From Shinella sp. WSJ-2 (GTDB lineage Bacteria; Pseudomonadota; Alphaproteobacteria; Rhizobiales; Rhizobiaceae), in the NCBI RefSeq assembly GCF_003432075.1, contig NZ_QWBU01000005.1, positions 248,001 to 312,000 of the forward strand: DNA of 64,000 nucleotides, in the 5' to 3' direction. Position numbers and translations under genes: made by a program. Shown in pieces: positions 26,857 to 37,482 of the stretch. Within the stretch, counting starts at the first letter, position 1, and each line of letters opens with the position of its first letter. Under the pieces are notes generated by a model. The model saw nothing but the letters and a program-made list of their open reading frames with translations. It had not been told where the DNA came from and ran no database searches.

Positions 26857-26876
26857 AAAGCAGATCAGGACATCCT

Positions 26877-27767
26877 ATGCTCCGCCGATCCTTCAATGCC
26901 CTTCTTGCAAGCCTGCCCCTCGTGATGACCACCCCCGCGCTCGCGCAGGAGAAGCCCAAGGTGGTCACGACCTTCACCATCATCGCCGACATCGCGGCGA
27001 ATGTGGCGGGCGACGCGGCAACCGTGGAATCGATCACCAAGCCGGGCGCCGAGATCCACAACTACCAGCCGACGCCGCGCGATATCCTGAAGGCGCAGGA
27101 CGCCAAGCTCGTTCTGTGGAATGGCCTCAACCTCGAACTCTGGTTCCAGAAGTTCCTGCGCAATCTCGGCGACGTGCCGAACGTGACCGTCAGCGACGGC
27201 ATCCAGCCGATGAGCATCGTGGAAGGCCCCTACCAGGGCAAGCCGAACCCGCATGCCTGGATGTCGCCGGACAATGCACTCATCTATGTCGAGAACATCC
27301 GCAAGGCGCTCGGCGCGCTCGACCCGGCCCATGCCGCGACCTATGACGCCAACGCCAAGGCCTACAGCGACAAGATCAAAGCGCTCGGCGAGGAGATGAA
27401 GGCGAAGATCGGCGCGCTGCCGGAAGAAAAGCGCTGGCTCGTCACCAGCGAAGGCGCCTTCTCCTATCTCACGCGCGATTTCGGCCTGAAGGAACTCTTC
27501 CTCTGGCCGATCAATGCCGACCAGCAGGGCACGCCCAAGCAGGTCAAGGCGGTGATCGATGCGGTGCGCGAGCACAATATCCACGTCGTCTTCTCCGAAA
27601 GCACCGTCTCGGCCGATCCGGCCAAGCAGGTCGCCGCCGAAACGGGCGCGGCCTATGGCGGCGTGCTCTATGTCGACTCCCTGAGTGAGGCCGACGGTCC
27701 GGTGCCGACCTATCTCGACCTGCTGCGCGTCACCTCCGAGACCATCGTGAAAGGCCTTTCGCAATGA
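26877..27767 (+). CDS. sitA: Manganese ABC transporter substrate-binding protein
   Basis: The 296-residue protein has a signal peptide ([16 protein letters not shown]) and the cluster A-I metal-binding protein pattern: [18 protein letters not shown], the ligand His in [24 protein letters not shown], a Glu in [10 protein letters not shown] and an Asp in LYVDSLS. It delivers Mn2+ (possibly Fe2+/Zn2+) in the periplasm. I begin at the ATG at 26877 with CAGGA upstream. It overlaps sitB by ATGA. The promoter is flanked by two Mur-like boxes, so repression by manganese is expected. Confidence 0.93.
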   Translation: MLRRSFNALLASLPLVMTTPALAQEKPKVVTTFTIIADIAANVAGDAATVESITKPGAEIHNYQPTPRDILKAQDAKLVLWNGLNLELWFQKFLRNLGDVPNVTVSDGIQPMSIVEGPYQGKPNPHAWMSPDNALIYVENIRKALGALDPAHAATYDANAKAYSDKIKALGEEMKAKIGALPEEKRWLVTSEGAFSYLTRDFGLKELFLWPINADQQGTPKQVKAVIDAVREHNIHVVFSESTVSADPAKQVAAETGAAYGGVLYVDSLSEADGPVPTYLDLLRVTSETIVKGLSQ

Positions 27768-28633
27768 TGATGGGCAGCAAGACGAAGAAGGTCGACGGGA
27801 TCGTCGCCGAGGATGTCACCGTCACCTATCGCAACGGCCACACGGCGCTGACCCATGCCAGCTTCTCCGTGCCGAAGGGCACGATCACCGCGCTGGTCGG
27901 CGTCAACGGCGCCGGCAAATCCACGCTGTTCAAGGCGATCATGGGCTTTGTGCCGATTGCCGCCGGCAAGGTGACAATCCTCGGGCTTTCCGTGCGGGAG
28001 GCGCTGAAGAAGAATCTCGTCGCCTATGTGCCGCAGGCTGAGGAAGTCGACTGGACTTTCCCTGTTCTGGTCGAGGACGTGGTCATGATGGGCCGCTACG
28101 GCCATATGAACTGGCTGCGCATCCCGAGCAAACACGACCATGACATGGTCGAGGAAGCGCTGGAGCGGGTCAACATGTCCGCCTTCCGCAAGCGCCAGAT
28201 CGGCGAACTCTCCGGCGGCCAGCGCAAGCGCGTTTTCCTTGCCCGCGCGTTGGCGCAGGAGGGCCAGGTCATCCTGCTCGACGAGCCCTTCACCGGGGTC
28301 GACGTGACGACGGAAGAGCAGATTATCGAACTGCTCGGCAAGCTGCGCGACGAAGGCCGCGTCATGCTGGTCTCCACCCACAATCTCGGCAGCGTGCCGG
28401 ATTTCTGCGACCGCACGGTCTTCGTCAAAGGCACGGTCATCGCGTCCGGCCCGACGGCGGGAACCTTCACCGAGGCCAATCTGGAGCGCGCCTTTGGCGG
28501 CGTGCTGCGCCATTTCATCCTCGGCGGCCACGATCTGCACGACGACGAGGACAAGCGCTCCGTTAAGGTCATCACCGACGACGAGCGCCCCTTCGTCATC
28601 TACAGCGATCGCGAGCAGGAGAAGACGCCGTGA
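27764..28633 (+). CDS. sitB: Manganese ABC transporter ATP-binding protein
   Basis: A 289-residue ABC ATPase with Walker [10 protein letters not shown], signature [15 protein letters not shown] and Walker [14 protein letters not shown], plus [15 protein letters not shown] typical of the Mn/Zn (ABC3-linked) subgroup. A C-terminal tail of about 40 residues rich in His/Asp ([15 protein letters not shown]) may contact metal. It starts at the first of three Met codons, overlapping sitA by ATGA, and overlaps sitC by GTGA. Confidence 0.94.
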   Translation: MMMGSKTKKVDGIVAEDVTVTYRNGHTALTHASFSVPKGTITALVGVNGAGKSTLFKAIMGFVPIAAGKVTILGLSVREALKKNLVAYVPQAEEVDWTFPVLVEDVVMMGRYGHMNWLRIPSKHDHDMVEEALERVNMSAFRKRQIGELSGGQRKRVFLARALAQEGQVILLDEPFTGVDVTTEEQIIELLGKLRDEGRVMLVSTHNLGSVPDFCDRTVFVKGTVIASGPTAGTFTEANLERAFGGVLRHFILGGHDLHDDEDKRSVKVITDDERPFVIYSDREQEKTP

Positions 28634-29502
28634 TCGACTCCCTGCTGGAACCCTTCGGCTACGGCTACATGGTCAATGCCATGTGGGTGAGCGCGCTCGT
28701 CGGCTGCATCTGCGGCTTCCTGTCGGCCTATCTCATGCTGAAGGGCTGGTCGCTGATCGGCGATGCGCTCTCCCATTCCATCGTGCCGGGCGTTGCCGGC
28801 GCCTATATGCTGGGCCTACCCTTCGCGGCCGGCGCCTTCCTCTCCGGCGGGCTTGCCGCCGCCGCCATGCTCTTTCTCAACCGCCAGACGCGGCTCAAGG
28901 AAGATGCGATCATCGGCATGATCTTCTCCTCCTTCTTCGGGCTTGGCCTGTTCATGGTGTCGCTCTCGCCAACGCCGGTGAACATCCAGACCATCGTGCT
29001 CGGCAATATCCTGGCGATCACGCCGGAGGACACGATCCAGCTCGCCGTCATCGGCGTGGTGACGCTGGTCATCCTGCTTCTCAAATGGAAAGACCTGATG
29101 GTCACCTTCTTCGACGAGAGCCATGCCCGCTCGATCGGCCTCAATCCGACCGGCCTGAAAATCCTGTTCTTCACGCTGCTCAGCGCCTCAACGGTCGCCG
29201 CCATGCAGACGGTCGGCGCCTTCCTCGTCGTCGCCATGGTGGTGACGCCGGGCGCGACGGCCTATCTTTTGACCGATCGTTTCCAGCGCCTCGTGGTGAT
29301 TGCCGCAACCCTTGGCGCCGGCACCAGCTTCTTCGGCGCCTACGCCTCCTATTTCCTCGACGGCGCGACCGGCGGCATCATCGTCGTGCTGCAGACGGCG
29401 ATCTTCCTCCTCGCCTTCCTCTTCGCACCGAAACACGGCCTGCTCGCCGCCCGCCGCCGCAGCCGGCTGGCGCTTGAAACCGCACAAGGCGCCCAGCCAT
29501 GA
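28630..29502 (+). CDS. sitC: Manganese ABC transporter permease
   Basis: A 290-residue ABC3-family permease with about eight spans; [22 protein letters not shown] and [22 protein letters not shown] are the family signatures. It begins with GTG inside the sitB stop (GTGA) and overlaps sitD by ATGA. It is a close paralogue of sitD; the two permeases probably form a heterodimer. Confidence 0.93.
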   Translation: MIDSLLEPFGYGYMVNAMWVSALVGCICGFLSAYLMLKGWSLIGDALSHSIVPGVAGAYMLGLPFAAGAFLSGGLAAAAMLFLNRQTRLKEDAIIGMIFSSFFGLGLFMVSLSPTPVNIQTIVLGNILAITPEDTIQLAVIGVVTLVILLLKWKDLMVTFFDESHARSIGLNPTGLKILFFTLLSASTVAAMQTVGAFLVVAMVVTPGATAYLLTDRFQRLVVIAATLGAGTSFFGAYASYFLDGATGGIIVVLQTAIFLLAFLFAPKHGLLAARRRSRLALETAQGAQP

Positions 29503-30380
29503 CCGAGACGCTCGAACTCGCCCTCCTGCCCTTCCAGCTCGCCTTCATGCAGAACGCCTTTCTGGTGACGCTGACCATTGCCGTGCCGATGGCGCTGCTC
29601 TCCTGCTATCTCGTGCTGAAGGGCTGGTCGCTGATGGGGGATGCGGTCTCGCATGCCGTGCTGCCGGGCGTCGTCATCGCCTATGTCGTCGGCCTGCCCT
29701 TCGCCGCAGGCGCCTTCGTCGCCGGCCTCACCTGCGCGCTCGCCGCCGGTTACCTCAAGGACAACAGCCGCGTGAAGGAGGATACCGTCCTCGGCATCGT
29801 CTTTTCCGGCATGTTCGCGCTCGGCCTTGTCCTCTATGTGAAGATCCAGCCGGATATCCATCTCGACCATATCCTCTTCGGCGACATGCTCGGCATCGCC
29901 GCCTCGGACCTCATCGAAACCGGCGTGATCGCCCTCGCCTCGACCGGCTTCATCCTCATCTTCCGCAAGGACCTTTTGGTGCACGCCTTCGACCGCCAGC
30001 ACGCCTCGGCCATCGGCCTGCCGGTGAACCTGCTGCACTACGGCCTGCTGGCGGTGCTGTCGCTGGTCGTCGTCGGCGCGTTGAAGGCGGTCGGCATCAT
30101 TCTTGCCATCGCCATGCTTGTGGCGCCCGGCGCCATCGCCGCCCTGCTCACCCGGCGCTTCCCGAGCATGCTGCTCGTCGCCGTCAGCGTGGCGGTCGGC
30201 GCCTCCTTCTTCGGCATCTGGCTAAGCTTCATCATCGACAGTGCCCCCGCACCGACGATCGTTCTGCTCATGACCATCCTGTTTGTTATCGCCTTCCTGC
30301 GGCAAGCGCTGCAAAACCGGAAGCCCGGCGCGAAGGCCGGGCAACGGGCGACGATGTCATCACAGGCATCGGATCAATAG
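29499..30380 (+). CDS. sitD: Manganese ABC transporter permease, second subunit
   Basis: A 293-residue ABC3 permease parallel to SitC: YLVLKGWSLMGDAVSHAVLPGV and AVGIILAIAMLVAPGAIAALL. Eight or so spans. It ends the four-gene sit operon; its stop codon overlaps the 3' end of the convergent small secreted-protein gene by seven bases, so the two transcripts must overlap. Confidence 0.93.
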   Translation: MTETLELALLPFQLAFMQNAFLVTLTIAVPMALLSCYLVLKGWSLMGDAVSHAVLPGVVIAYVVGLPFAAGAFVAGLTCALAAGYLKDNSRVKEDTVLGIVFSGMFALGLVLYVKIQPDIHLDHILFGDMLGIAASDLIETGVIALASTGFILIFRKDLLVHAFDRQHASAIGLPVNLLHYGLLAVLSLVVVGALKAVGIILAIAMLVAPGAIAALLTRRFPSMLLVAVSVAVGASFFGIWLSFIIDSAPAPTIVLLMTILFVIAFLRQALQNRKPGAKAGQRATMSSQASDQ

Positions 30381-30664
30381 ACGTCGACGACCCGGTTCTC
30401 GCACTTGCGGACATGCTCGAAGTAGAGATTGCCGTAGGCGTCGTGGCGACGGACCTTCTCGACCATGCAGAAGACGTCACCCTTGACCTTCACATAGCGA
30501 GGGCGCTGGTTGATGACGCGCAGGTACTCCTGGCCGTCACTGCCGTGACCGCCGTTGCCGCCACGGCCTCCACCATTGTCACCCCGGCTCTGAGCCATGG
30601 CGACGCCAGCGAAGGACGATGCGAAGGTTGCGACGGCAAGGATGGTTACGATCGATTTTTTCAT
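30374..30664 (-). CDS. Small secreted protein with Gly-rich linker, unknown function
   Basis: The 96-residue product has a clear signal peptide (MKKSIVTILAVATFASSFAG, cleavage near AMA-QS), a Gly/Asn/Arg/His-rich linker (residues 26-43) and a compact C-terminal part with two Cys (DVFCMVEKVRRHDAYG and HVRKCENRVVDVY) that could form a disulfide. I know no named family. GAGGAGAAAG precedes the ATG. It is convergent with and slightly overlaps sitD. Confidence 0.8.
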   Translation of the reverse strand: MKKSIVTILAVATFASSFAGVAMAQSRGDNGGGRGGNGGHGSDGQEYLRVINQRPRYVKVKGDVFCMVEKVRRHDAYGNLYFEHVRKCENRVVDVY

Positions 30665-30888
30665 GGGACTTTCTCCTCTCTAAGGGGGAACAGGATTGTC
30701 CGTTCCGTGAGAAGAAAGATCGCATAACCCGCCATTTCCGGCTGTTCCCCATGGCACATGGCCAGCGTCGCGGCATAGGGAAGCGCCGGTCGACAGCTTT
30801 GCCTTTTCCGTCTATCGTCCGCCGCAATCGCCCGCCGGACATCGCATCCGGCGGCAAAAGACCAGAATACCAACGCATACGGGACACC

Positions 30889-32124
30889 ATGGCGCATATC
30901 GGTATCGTCGGCGGCGGGCTTATCGGCTGCGCCTCAGCGCTGCATTTGCTCGAACAGGGCCACACCGTCACCATTCTCGAACGGGATGCCGGGGGCCTGC
31001 CGGCCTCCGTCGGCAATGCCGGCATTCTCGCAACGCCGGAGATCGATCCGATCGCGCGGCCGGACATGTTGCTGTCCGTGCCGAAATGGCTGCTCGATCC
31101 GCTCGGCCCACTCACCCTGCGCTGGCAGGACCTGCCCGCGCTGACGCCCTGGCTCATCCGGCTCCTGCTTTCGGCCCGCGCAAGCAAGGTCGCCGCCAGC
31201 CGCGCCGCCCTGCTGTATCTCATGAAGACCGCCGAGGCCGATCATCTGCGCCTCGGTCAGTTCGTCGGAATTTCCGGCCATATCCGCGACACCGGCGCGA
31301 TGACGGTATTCGACAACGCCGCCACCCGCGACAAGGTCTTTGCGCATGAGACCGAGAACGCGAAGCTGATCGGCTGCAATGTCGAAAAGCTCGATGTGGA
31401 AGAAGCCCGCCGCCGCGTGCCGGCTTTGCAGGGCGCCTTTGCCGGCGCGATCTTCAACGACGGACACAAGACGTTCGAATATCCGTTGACCTTCCTGCGT
31501 CGCCTGCAAGCAGCGCTGCGCGAGCGCGCCGCTCTGGTCGATGCCACCGTCTCCTCCGTCGCCCAGGCCGAGAGTGGTGTCCTCGTGCGCACCGAAGGCG
31601 GGGGCGAATTCACCTTCGACAAGCTGGCAATCACCGCCGGCATCTGGTCGCGCCGCTTCGTGGCCGATCTCGGCCTGAAGGTGCTGCTCGAAACCGAGCG
31701 CGGCTACAACACCACCTTCATGAACCCGTCGACCACGCTGGAAATGCCCGTCTTCTTCGGCGACCATGGCTTCGTCGCGACACCCTTCGAAAACGCGTTG
31801 CGCATCGGCGGTGCCGTCGAGCTCGCCGCGCCGGAAGCGCCCGCCAATTACAAACGCGCCGCCGCCATGCGCCGGAAGATGCGCCGCTACGTGCCGGACC
31901 TTCAGGAAGACGGCGGGACGGAATGGATGGGCCGCCGCCCCTCCACGCCGGACTCGATCCCCGTCATCAGCCTGCATCCGCGCGATCCGCGCATCGCCTT
32001 CGCTTTCGGCCACGGTCATCTCGGCCTGACGCTCTCGGCAACCACCGGCCGCCATGTAGCGCGGCTGCTGGCCGGTGACGGCGAAAGCGCGCTTGTCCCC
32101 TTTTCCATCACCCGCTTCCAGTAA
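30889..32124 (+). CDS. FAD-dependent oxidoreductase, D-amino-acid dehydrogenase (DadA) type
   Basis: A 411-residue DAO-family flavoprotein. It opens with the dinucleotide-binding motif IGIVGGGLIGCASALHLLEQG and has GNAGILATPEIDPIA and the C-terminal FAD segment FAFGHGHLGLTLSATTG. Such enzymes oxidatively deaminate D-amino acids or hydroxyproline-like imino acids, passing electrons to the respiratory chain. Start at 30889 since the Rossmann motif follows directly; the longer frame would run back into the small secreted-protein gene. The nucleoside hydrolase follows 41 bases later, possibly in the same transcript. Confidence 0.88.
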   Translation: MAHIGIVGGGLIGCASALHLLEQGHTVTILERDAGGLPASVGNAGILATPEIDPIARPDMLLSVPKWLLDPLGPLTLRWQDLPALTPWLIRLLLSARASKVAASRAALLYLMKTAEADHLRLGQFVGISGHIRDTGAMTVFDNAATRDKVFAHETENAKLIGCNVEKLDVEEARRRVPALQGAFAGAIFNDGHKTFEYPLTFLRRLQAALRERAALVDATVSSVAQAESGVLVRTEGGGEFTFDKLAITAGIWSRRFVADLGLKVLLETERGYNTTFMNPSTTLEMPVFFGDHGFVATPFENALRIGGAVELAAPEAPANYKRAAAMRRKMRRYVPDLQEDGGTEWMGRRPSTPDSIPVISLHPRDPRIAFAFGHGHLGLTLSATTGRHVARLLAGDGESALVPFSITRFQ

Positions 32125-32165
32125 GCGCGCGATCCCTTCACAAAAACAACAAGAAAGGTCCCGCC

Positions 32166-33116
32166 ATGCACAAGGTCATCTTCGATACGGATCCCGGCGT
32201 CGACGACGCCATGGCCCTGCTCTTCCTGCACAATCACCCCGATATCGACCTCATCGGCATCACCACCGTCTTCGGCAATGCCGCAATCGAGACCACGACG
32301 CGCAACGCGCTGTTCCTGAAGCGCGAATGGGGCATTTCGGCGCCGGTCGCGCGTGGTGAAGGCAAGACCTACAATCCCATGCGCAACCCGGTCGACTGGC
32401 CGGTGATGATCCATGGCCATGACGGGCTCGGCAACATCAACGTGCCCGAGACGATCGACCTGCCGGTCGATCCGCGCAGCGCGCCGCGCTTCATCATCGA
32501 GACGGTGCGCGCCAATCCCGGCGAGGTCACGCTGATCGCCGTCGGCCGCATGTCGAACCTCGCCTATGCGCTGAGGGAAGACCCGGAGATTGCCGGCCTC
32601 GTCAAGCAGGTCATCATCATGGGCGGCGCCTTCGACGTGCCCGGCAACATCACGCCCGCCGCCGAAGCCAATATCCACGGCGACCCTGAAGCCGCCGATG
32701 CGGTGATGACCGCACCATGGAAAGTCGTCGTCGTCGGCCTCGACGTGACGATGAAGACCGTCATGACGCGCCGGCGGCTGGCCGAACTCACCGCGCAGAA
32801 CGGCACGCATCTGAAGCTGCTCTCCGACATCTCGCAGTTCTATATCGACTTCTACGGCCGGCACGTGAAGGACGAGGGCATGGTGGTGCATGACAGCTGC
32901 GCCTGCATCTATCTCGTCGCGCCCGAGCTCTTCACCACCCGCAGCGGCGCGATCCGCGTCGTGGCCGGCGGGATCGCCGACGGCCAGACGATCCAGAAGC
33001 CCGACGCTCGCAGTTTCCCGCCCGGCAACTGGGATGATCTGCCGAGCCAGCACGCCTGCATCGGCATCGATGCGGACAAGGTGATGGCGCTGCTCGACGA
33101 AACACTCGTCCGCTGA
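32166..33116 (+). CDS. Inosine-uridine preferring nucleoside hydrolase
   Basis: A 316-residue protein with the calcium-binding signature FDTDPGVDDAMALLF at the N-terminus, ITTVFGNAAIETTTRNAL, IMGGAFDVPGNITPAAEAN and the active-site His region VHDSCACIYLVAPELF. It hydrolyses ribonucleosides to ribose and base for salvage or catabolism in the cytoplasm. AAGAAAGG precedes the ATG. The base and sugar preference cannot be read. Confidence 0.92.
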   Translation: MHKVIFDTDPGVDDAMALLFLHNHPDIDLIGITTVFGNAAIETTTRNALFLKREWGISAPVARGEGKTYNPMRNPVDWPVMIHGHDGLGNINVPETIDLPVDPRSAPRFIIETVRANPGEVTLIAVGRMSNLAYALREDPEIAGLVKQVIIMGGAFDVPGNITPAAEANIHGDPEAADAVMTAPWKVVVVGLDVTMKTVMTRRRLAELTAQNGTHLKLLSDISQFYIDFYGRHVKDEGMVVHDSCACIYLVAPELFTTRSGAIRVVAGGIADGQTIQKPDARSFPPGNWDDLPSQHACIGIDADKVMALLDETLVR

Positions 33117-33125
33117 ACCCTACCG

Positions 33126-33148
33126 CGGCCGGTGACTGCCACCGGCCG
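33126..33148. terminator. Bidirectional hairpin between convergent nucleoside hydrolase and ung
   Basis: CGGCCGGTG (33126-33134), loop ACTGC, CACCGGCCG (33140-33148): a perfect 9-bp stem in a 46-base convergent gap. It has no T-tract, so its strength as a terminator is uncertain. Confidence 0.5.
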
Positions 33149-33162
33149 CATCCCGTCCGCAA

Positions 33163-33858
33163 CTATTGCGCCGTACCCGGCAATTGCCAGTCGATCGGCT
33201 TGCGTCCGTGCTTTTCGAGGAAGGCATTCGCCTTCGAAAACGGTTTCGTGCCGAAGAAGCCGTTATGCGCCGAGAGCGGCGAGGGATGCGGTGAGCGCAG
33301 CACGAGATGGCGTTTGCTGTCGACGAAGGCAGCCTTCTTCTGCGCGTAGGAGCCCCAGAGGATGAAGACGACGGGCTTTTCCTGCTCGTTGACCGCGCGG
33401 ATGACGGCGTCCGTGAACCGCTCCCAGCCCTTGCCCTGGTGGGACGCGGCGCGGCCCATTTCCACGGTCAGCACGCTGTTCAGCAAAAGCACGCCCTGTT
33501 TGGCCCAATGCTCCAGAAAGCCATGACGGGCCGGCGGGATGCCGAGATCGTCCTGCATTTCCTTGTAGATATTGACGAGCGACGGCGGAATGCGCACGCC
33601 GGGCTGTACCGAAAAGCACAGGCCATGCGCCTGCCCCTCGCCGTGATAGGGGTCCTGCCCGAGAATGACGACGCGCACCTCATCGAGCGGCGTGAGGTCG
33701 AGCGCGCGAAAATACTCAGGCCCCTTCGGGAAGATACGGCGCCCCTCCTGCTTCTGCTCCAGCAGGAAAGCCTTCAGATCGGCCATATAGGGGCTGGAAA
33801 ATTCCGCAGCCAGCGGCTCCTTCCAGCTTTCGCCGATTTTCACATCCGTCGCGACCAT
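33163..33858 (-). CDS. ung: Uracil-DNA glycosylase, family 1
   Basis: A 231-residue enzyme with the catalytic motif [40 protein letters not shown] and the DNA-intercalation loop [13 protein letters not shown]. It removes uracil from DNA in base-excision repair. ATG at 33858 is six bases after AAGGAG; an ATG two codons earlier directly abuts that site and is less likely. Confidence 0.96.
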   Translation of the reverse strand: MVATDVKIGESWKEPLAAEFSSPYMADLKAFLLEQKQEGRRIFPKGPEYFRALDLTPLDEVRVVILGQDPYHGEGQAHGLCFSVQPGVRIPPSLVNIYKEMQDDLGIPPARHGFLEHWAKQGVLLLNSVLTVEMGRAASHQGKGWERFTDAVIRAVNEQEKPVVFILWGSYAQKKAAFVDSKRHLVLRSPHPSPLSAHNGFFGTKPFSKANAFLEKHGRKPIDWQLPGTAQ

Positions 33859-33954
33859 CGTCATCTCCTTCGATGAGAGGAGCTTAACGCCGGACATCCA
33901 GAAAAGACCGGCGCGCGCGCCGGTCATCCACAGCAAATCGCATCAAAGCCAATC

Positions 33955-35121
33955 TCAGGCGACGCCGAGAACCGTCATCAGGCTTTTCATGCGCGCAGCG
34001 GCAAGCTCCGGCCTGTCGAGCACATTGGCCCGATCGGCGAGGCGGAAGACATCGGCATAATGCGTGACACCGCGCGCCGACTGCATGCCCGCCGGCATGG
34101 TGAAGTGATCCTGGTGGCCGTTCAGCCAGGCGAGGAACACGACGCCCGCCTTGTAATATTGCGTCGGCGCTTCGAAAATCTTGCGCGACAGCGGCACTGT
34201 CGGCTCGATGACCGCGCGGAACGTATCGACGTCTCCGGCAGCAAGCAAGGCAAGCGCCTTGGAAGCCTGCGGCGCGACGGCATCGAAAATGCCGAGCAGA
34301 GCGTGGCTGTATTTGCTGCCGTCGCCCTCGATCAGTTCGGCATAATTGAAATCATCGCCGGTGAAGCACAGCACGTCCTCCGGCAACCGGTTGCGGAGCG
34401 CGATCTCATAAGCGTTATCGAGCAGCGAGATCTTGATGCCTTCGACTTTGGCCCGGTTCTCCTCGATGATGGAGAGTACGGCATCCAATGCGGGCTCGAA
34501 GCTTTCGGAGCCCCAATAGCCGCGAAGCTGCGGGTCGAACATATCCCCCAGCCAGTGCAGCACGATCTTATCCTTCGCCTGGCCAAGGATGCGGCCATAG
34601 ACCTTGCGATAGTCGTCGGGCGACGTGGCAAGACGGGCAAGCGCCCGGCTCGCCATCATGATCGCCCGGCCACCATGCTTTTCGACGAAGCCGATCTGCT
34701 CCTCATAGGCGCGGATGACGTCATCCAGCGACCGGGCATCGGCGGGGTTGAGATGGTCCGTGCCGGCGCCGCAGGCGAGGTCTGCGCCCGGCACCGTCTT
34801 CGCCTCGGCAAGCGAGCGGCGGATCAGTTCCTGCGCGCCGGGCCAGTCGAGCCCCATGCCGCGCTGCGCCGTATCCATCGCCTCCGCGATGCGGAAGCCG
34901 AGCGACCAGAGATGGTGTCGGAAGGCCATGGTCCGCTCCCAGTCCACCGCCGGCGCCTCCCACGGCCGCGTGTCGCGGCGCGGATCGGAAACGACATGGG
35001 CTGCCGCATAGGCAATGCGGTTGAACATGGGCGTGGAAGCCGGCCGTGCCGTTGGCGTGCCCACGAGAGAATAGGCTTCGACGCCGCCATCGGCACGCGG
35101 CAGGGACAGGCTGATCGGCAT
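33955..35121 (-). CDS. DUF993 protein, dihydrodipicolinate-synthase-like aldolase
   Basis: A 388-residue protein I assign to the DUF993 family, annotated elsewhere as dihydrodipicolinate-synthase-like. It has a TIM-barrel-like pattern, with KVEGIKISLLDNAYE where aldolases of that superfamily carry the Schiff-base Lys, plus CFTGDDFNYAELIEGDG and YSHALLGIFDAVAP. An aldol-cleaving or dehydrating role on a sugar-acid-like compound is inference. GGGAGGA precedes the ATG at 35121; the longer frame would read through its own promoter. It is divergent from the lacI-led catabolic operon and shares its operator, so it belongs to the same pathway. Confidence 0.8.
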   Translation of the reverse strand: MPISLSLPRADGGVEAYSLVGTPTARPASTPMFNRIAYAAAHVVSDPRRDTRPWEAPAVDWERTMAFRHHLWSLGFRIAEAMDTAQRGMGLDWPGAQELIRRSLAEAKTVPGADLACGAGTDHLNPADARSLDDVIRAYEEQIGFVEKHGGRAIMMASRALARLATSPDDYRKVYGRILGQAKDKIVLHWLGDMFDPQLRGYWGSESFEPALDAVLSIIEENRAKVEGIKISLLDNAYEIALRNRLPEDVLCFTGDDFNYAELIEGDGSKYSHALLGIFDAVAPQASKALALLAAGDVDTFRAVIEPTVPLSRKIFEAPTQYYKAGVVFLAWLNGHQDHFTMPAGMQSARGVTHYADVFRLADRANVLDRPELAAARMKSLMTVLGVA

Positions 35122-35153
35122 GAAATCCTCCCAAGGTTTTTCACGGCAATAAT

Positions 35154-35167
35154 TTAGATCGTTCCAA
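35154..35167. promoter_or_regulatory. LacI operator in the DUF993-gene promoter
   Basis: On the minus strand AAATTTGGAACGATCTAAAT lies between TTGAAA (-35-like) and TATTGC (-10-like). The core TTGGAACGATCTAA matches the operator at 35360-35373 in 13 of 14 bases. Confidence 0.7.
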
Positions 35168-35350
35168 ATTTCAAGGGTGATTTTAATCGACGCCCCTTTT
35201 CCTTCGTCATCCTCGGGCTCGACCCAAGTATCTGCAAACGTCGAATAATTGGCCGATACTAGAAGTATCAAGGCGAGCAGGTCTCAATTCACGAGGAGCG
35301 AGACCGAAAATAGGCGGCAGAAACCTCAGCATGAATATGAGGAGCATCAC

Positions 35351-35379
35351 TTGACAAATTTGGAACGATCCAATTATCT
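35351..35379 (+). promoter_or_regulatory. Promoter with embedded operator for the lacI-led catabolic operon
   Basis: TTGACA (35351-35356), 17-base spacer, TTATCT (35374-35379). The spacer carries the palindrome TTGGAACGATCCAA (35360-35373, one mismatched pair, CG centre), so a bound LacI protein would block the promoter directly. The rest of the 303-base divergent gap shows nothing else clear. Confidence 0.75.
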
Positions 35380-35424
35380 AGTATCAACAAGCGGACGAAA
35401 CCTGTCCGCACAGGGAGGAAAATC

Positions 35425-37463
<2,039 letters not shown>

Positions 37464-37482
37464 GGACTATTCGGAAAAGACC

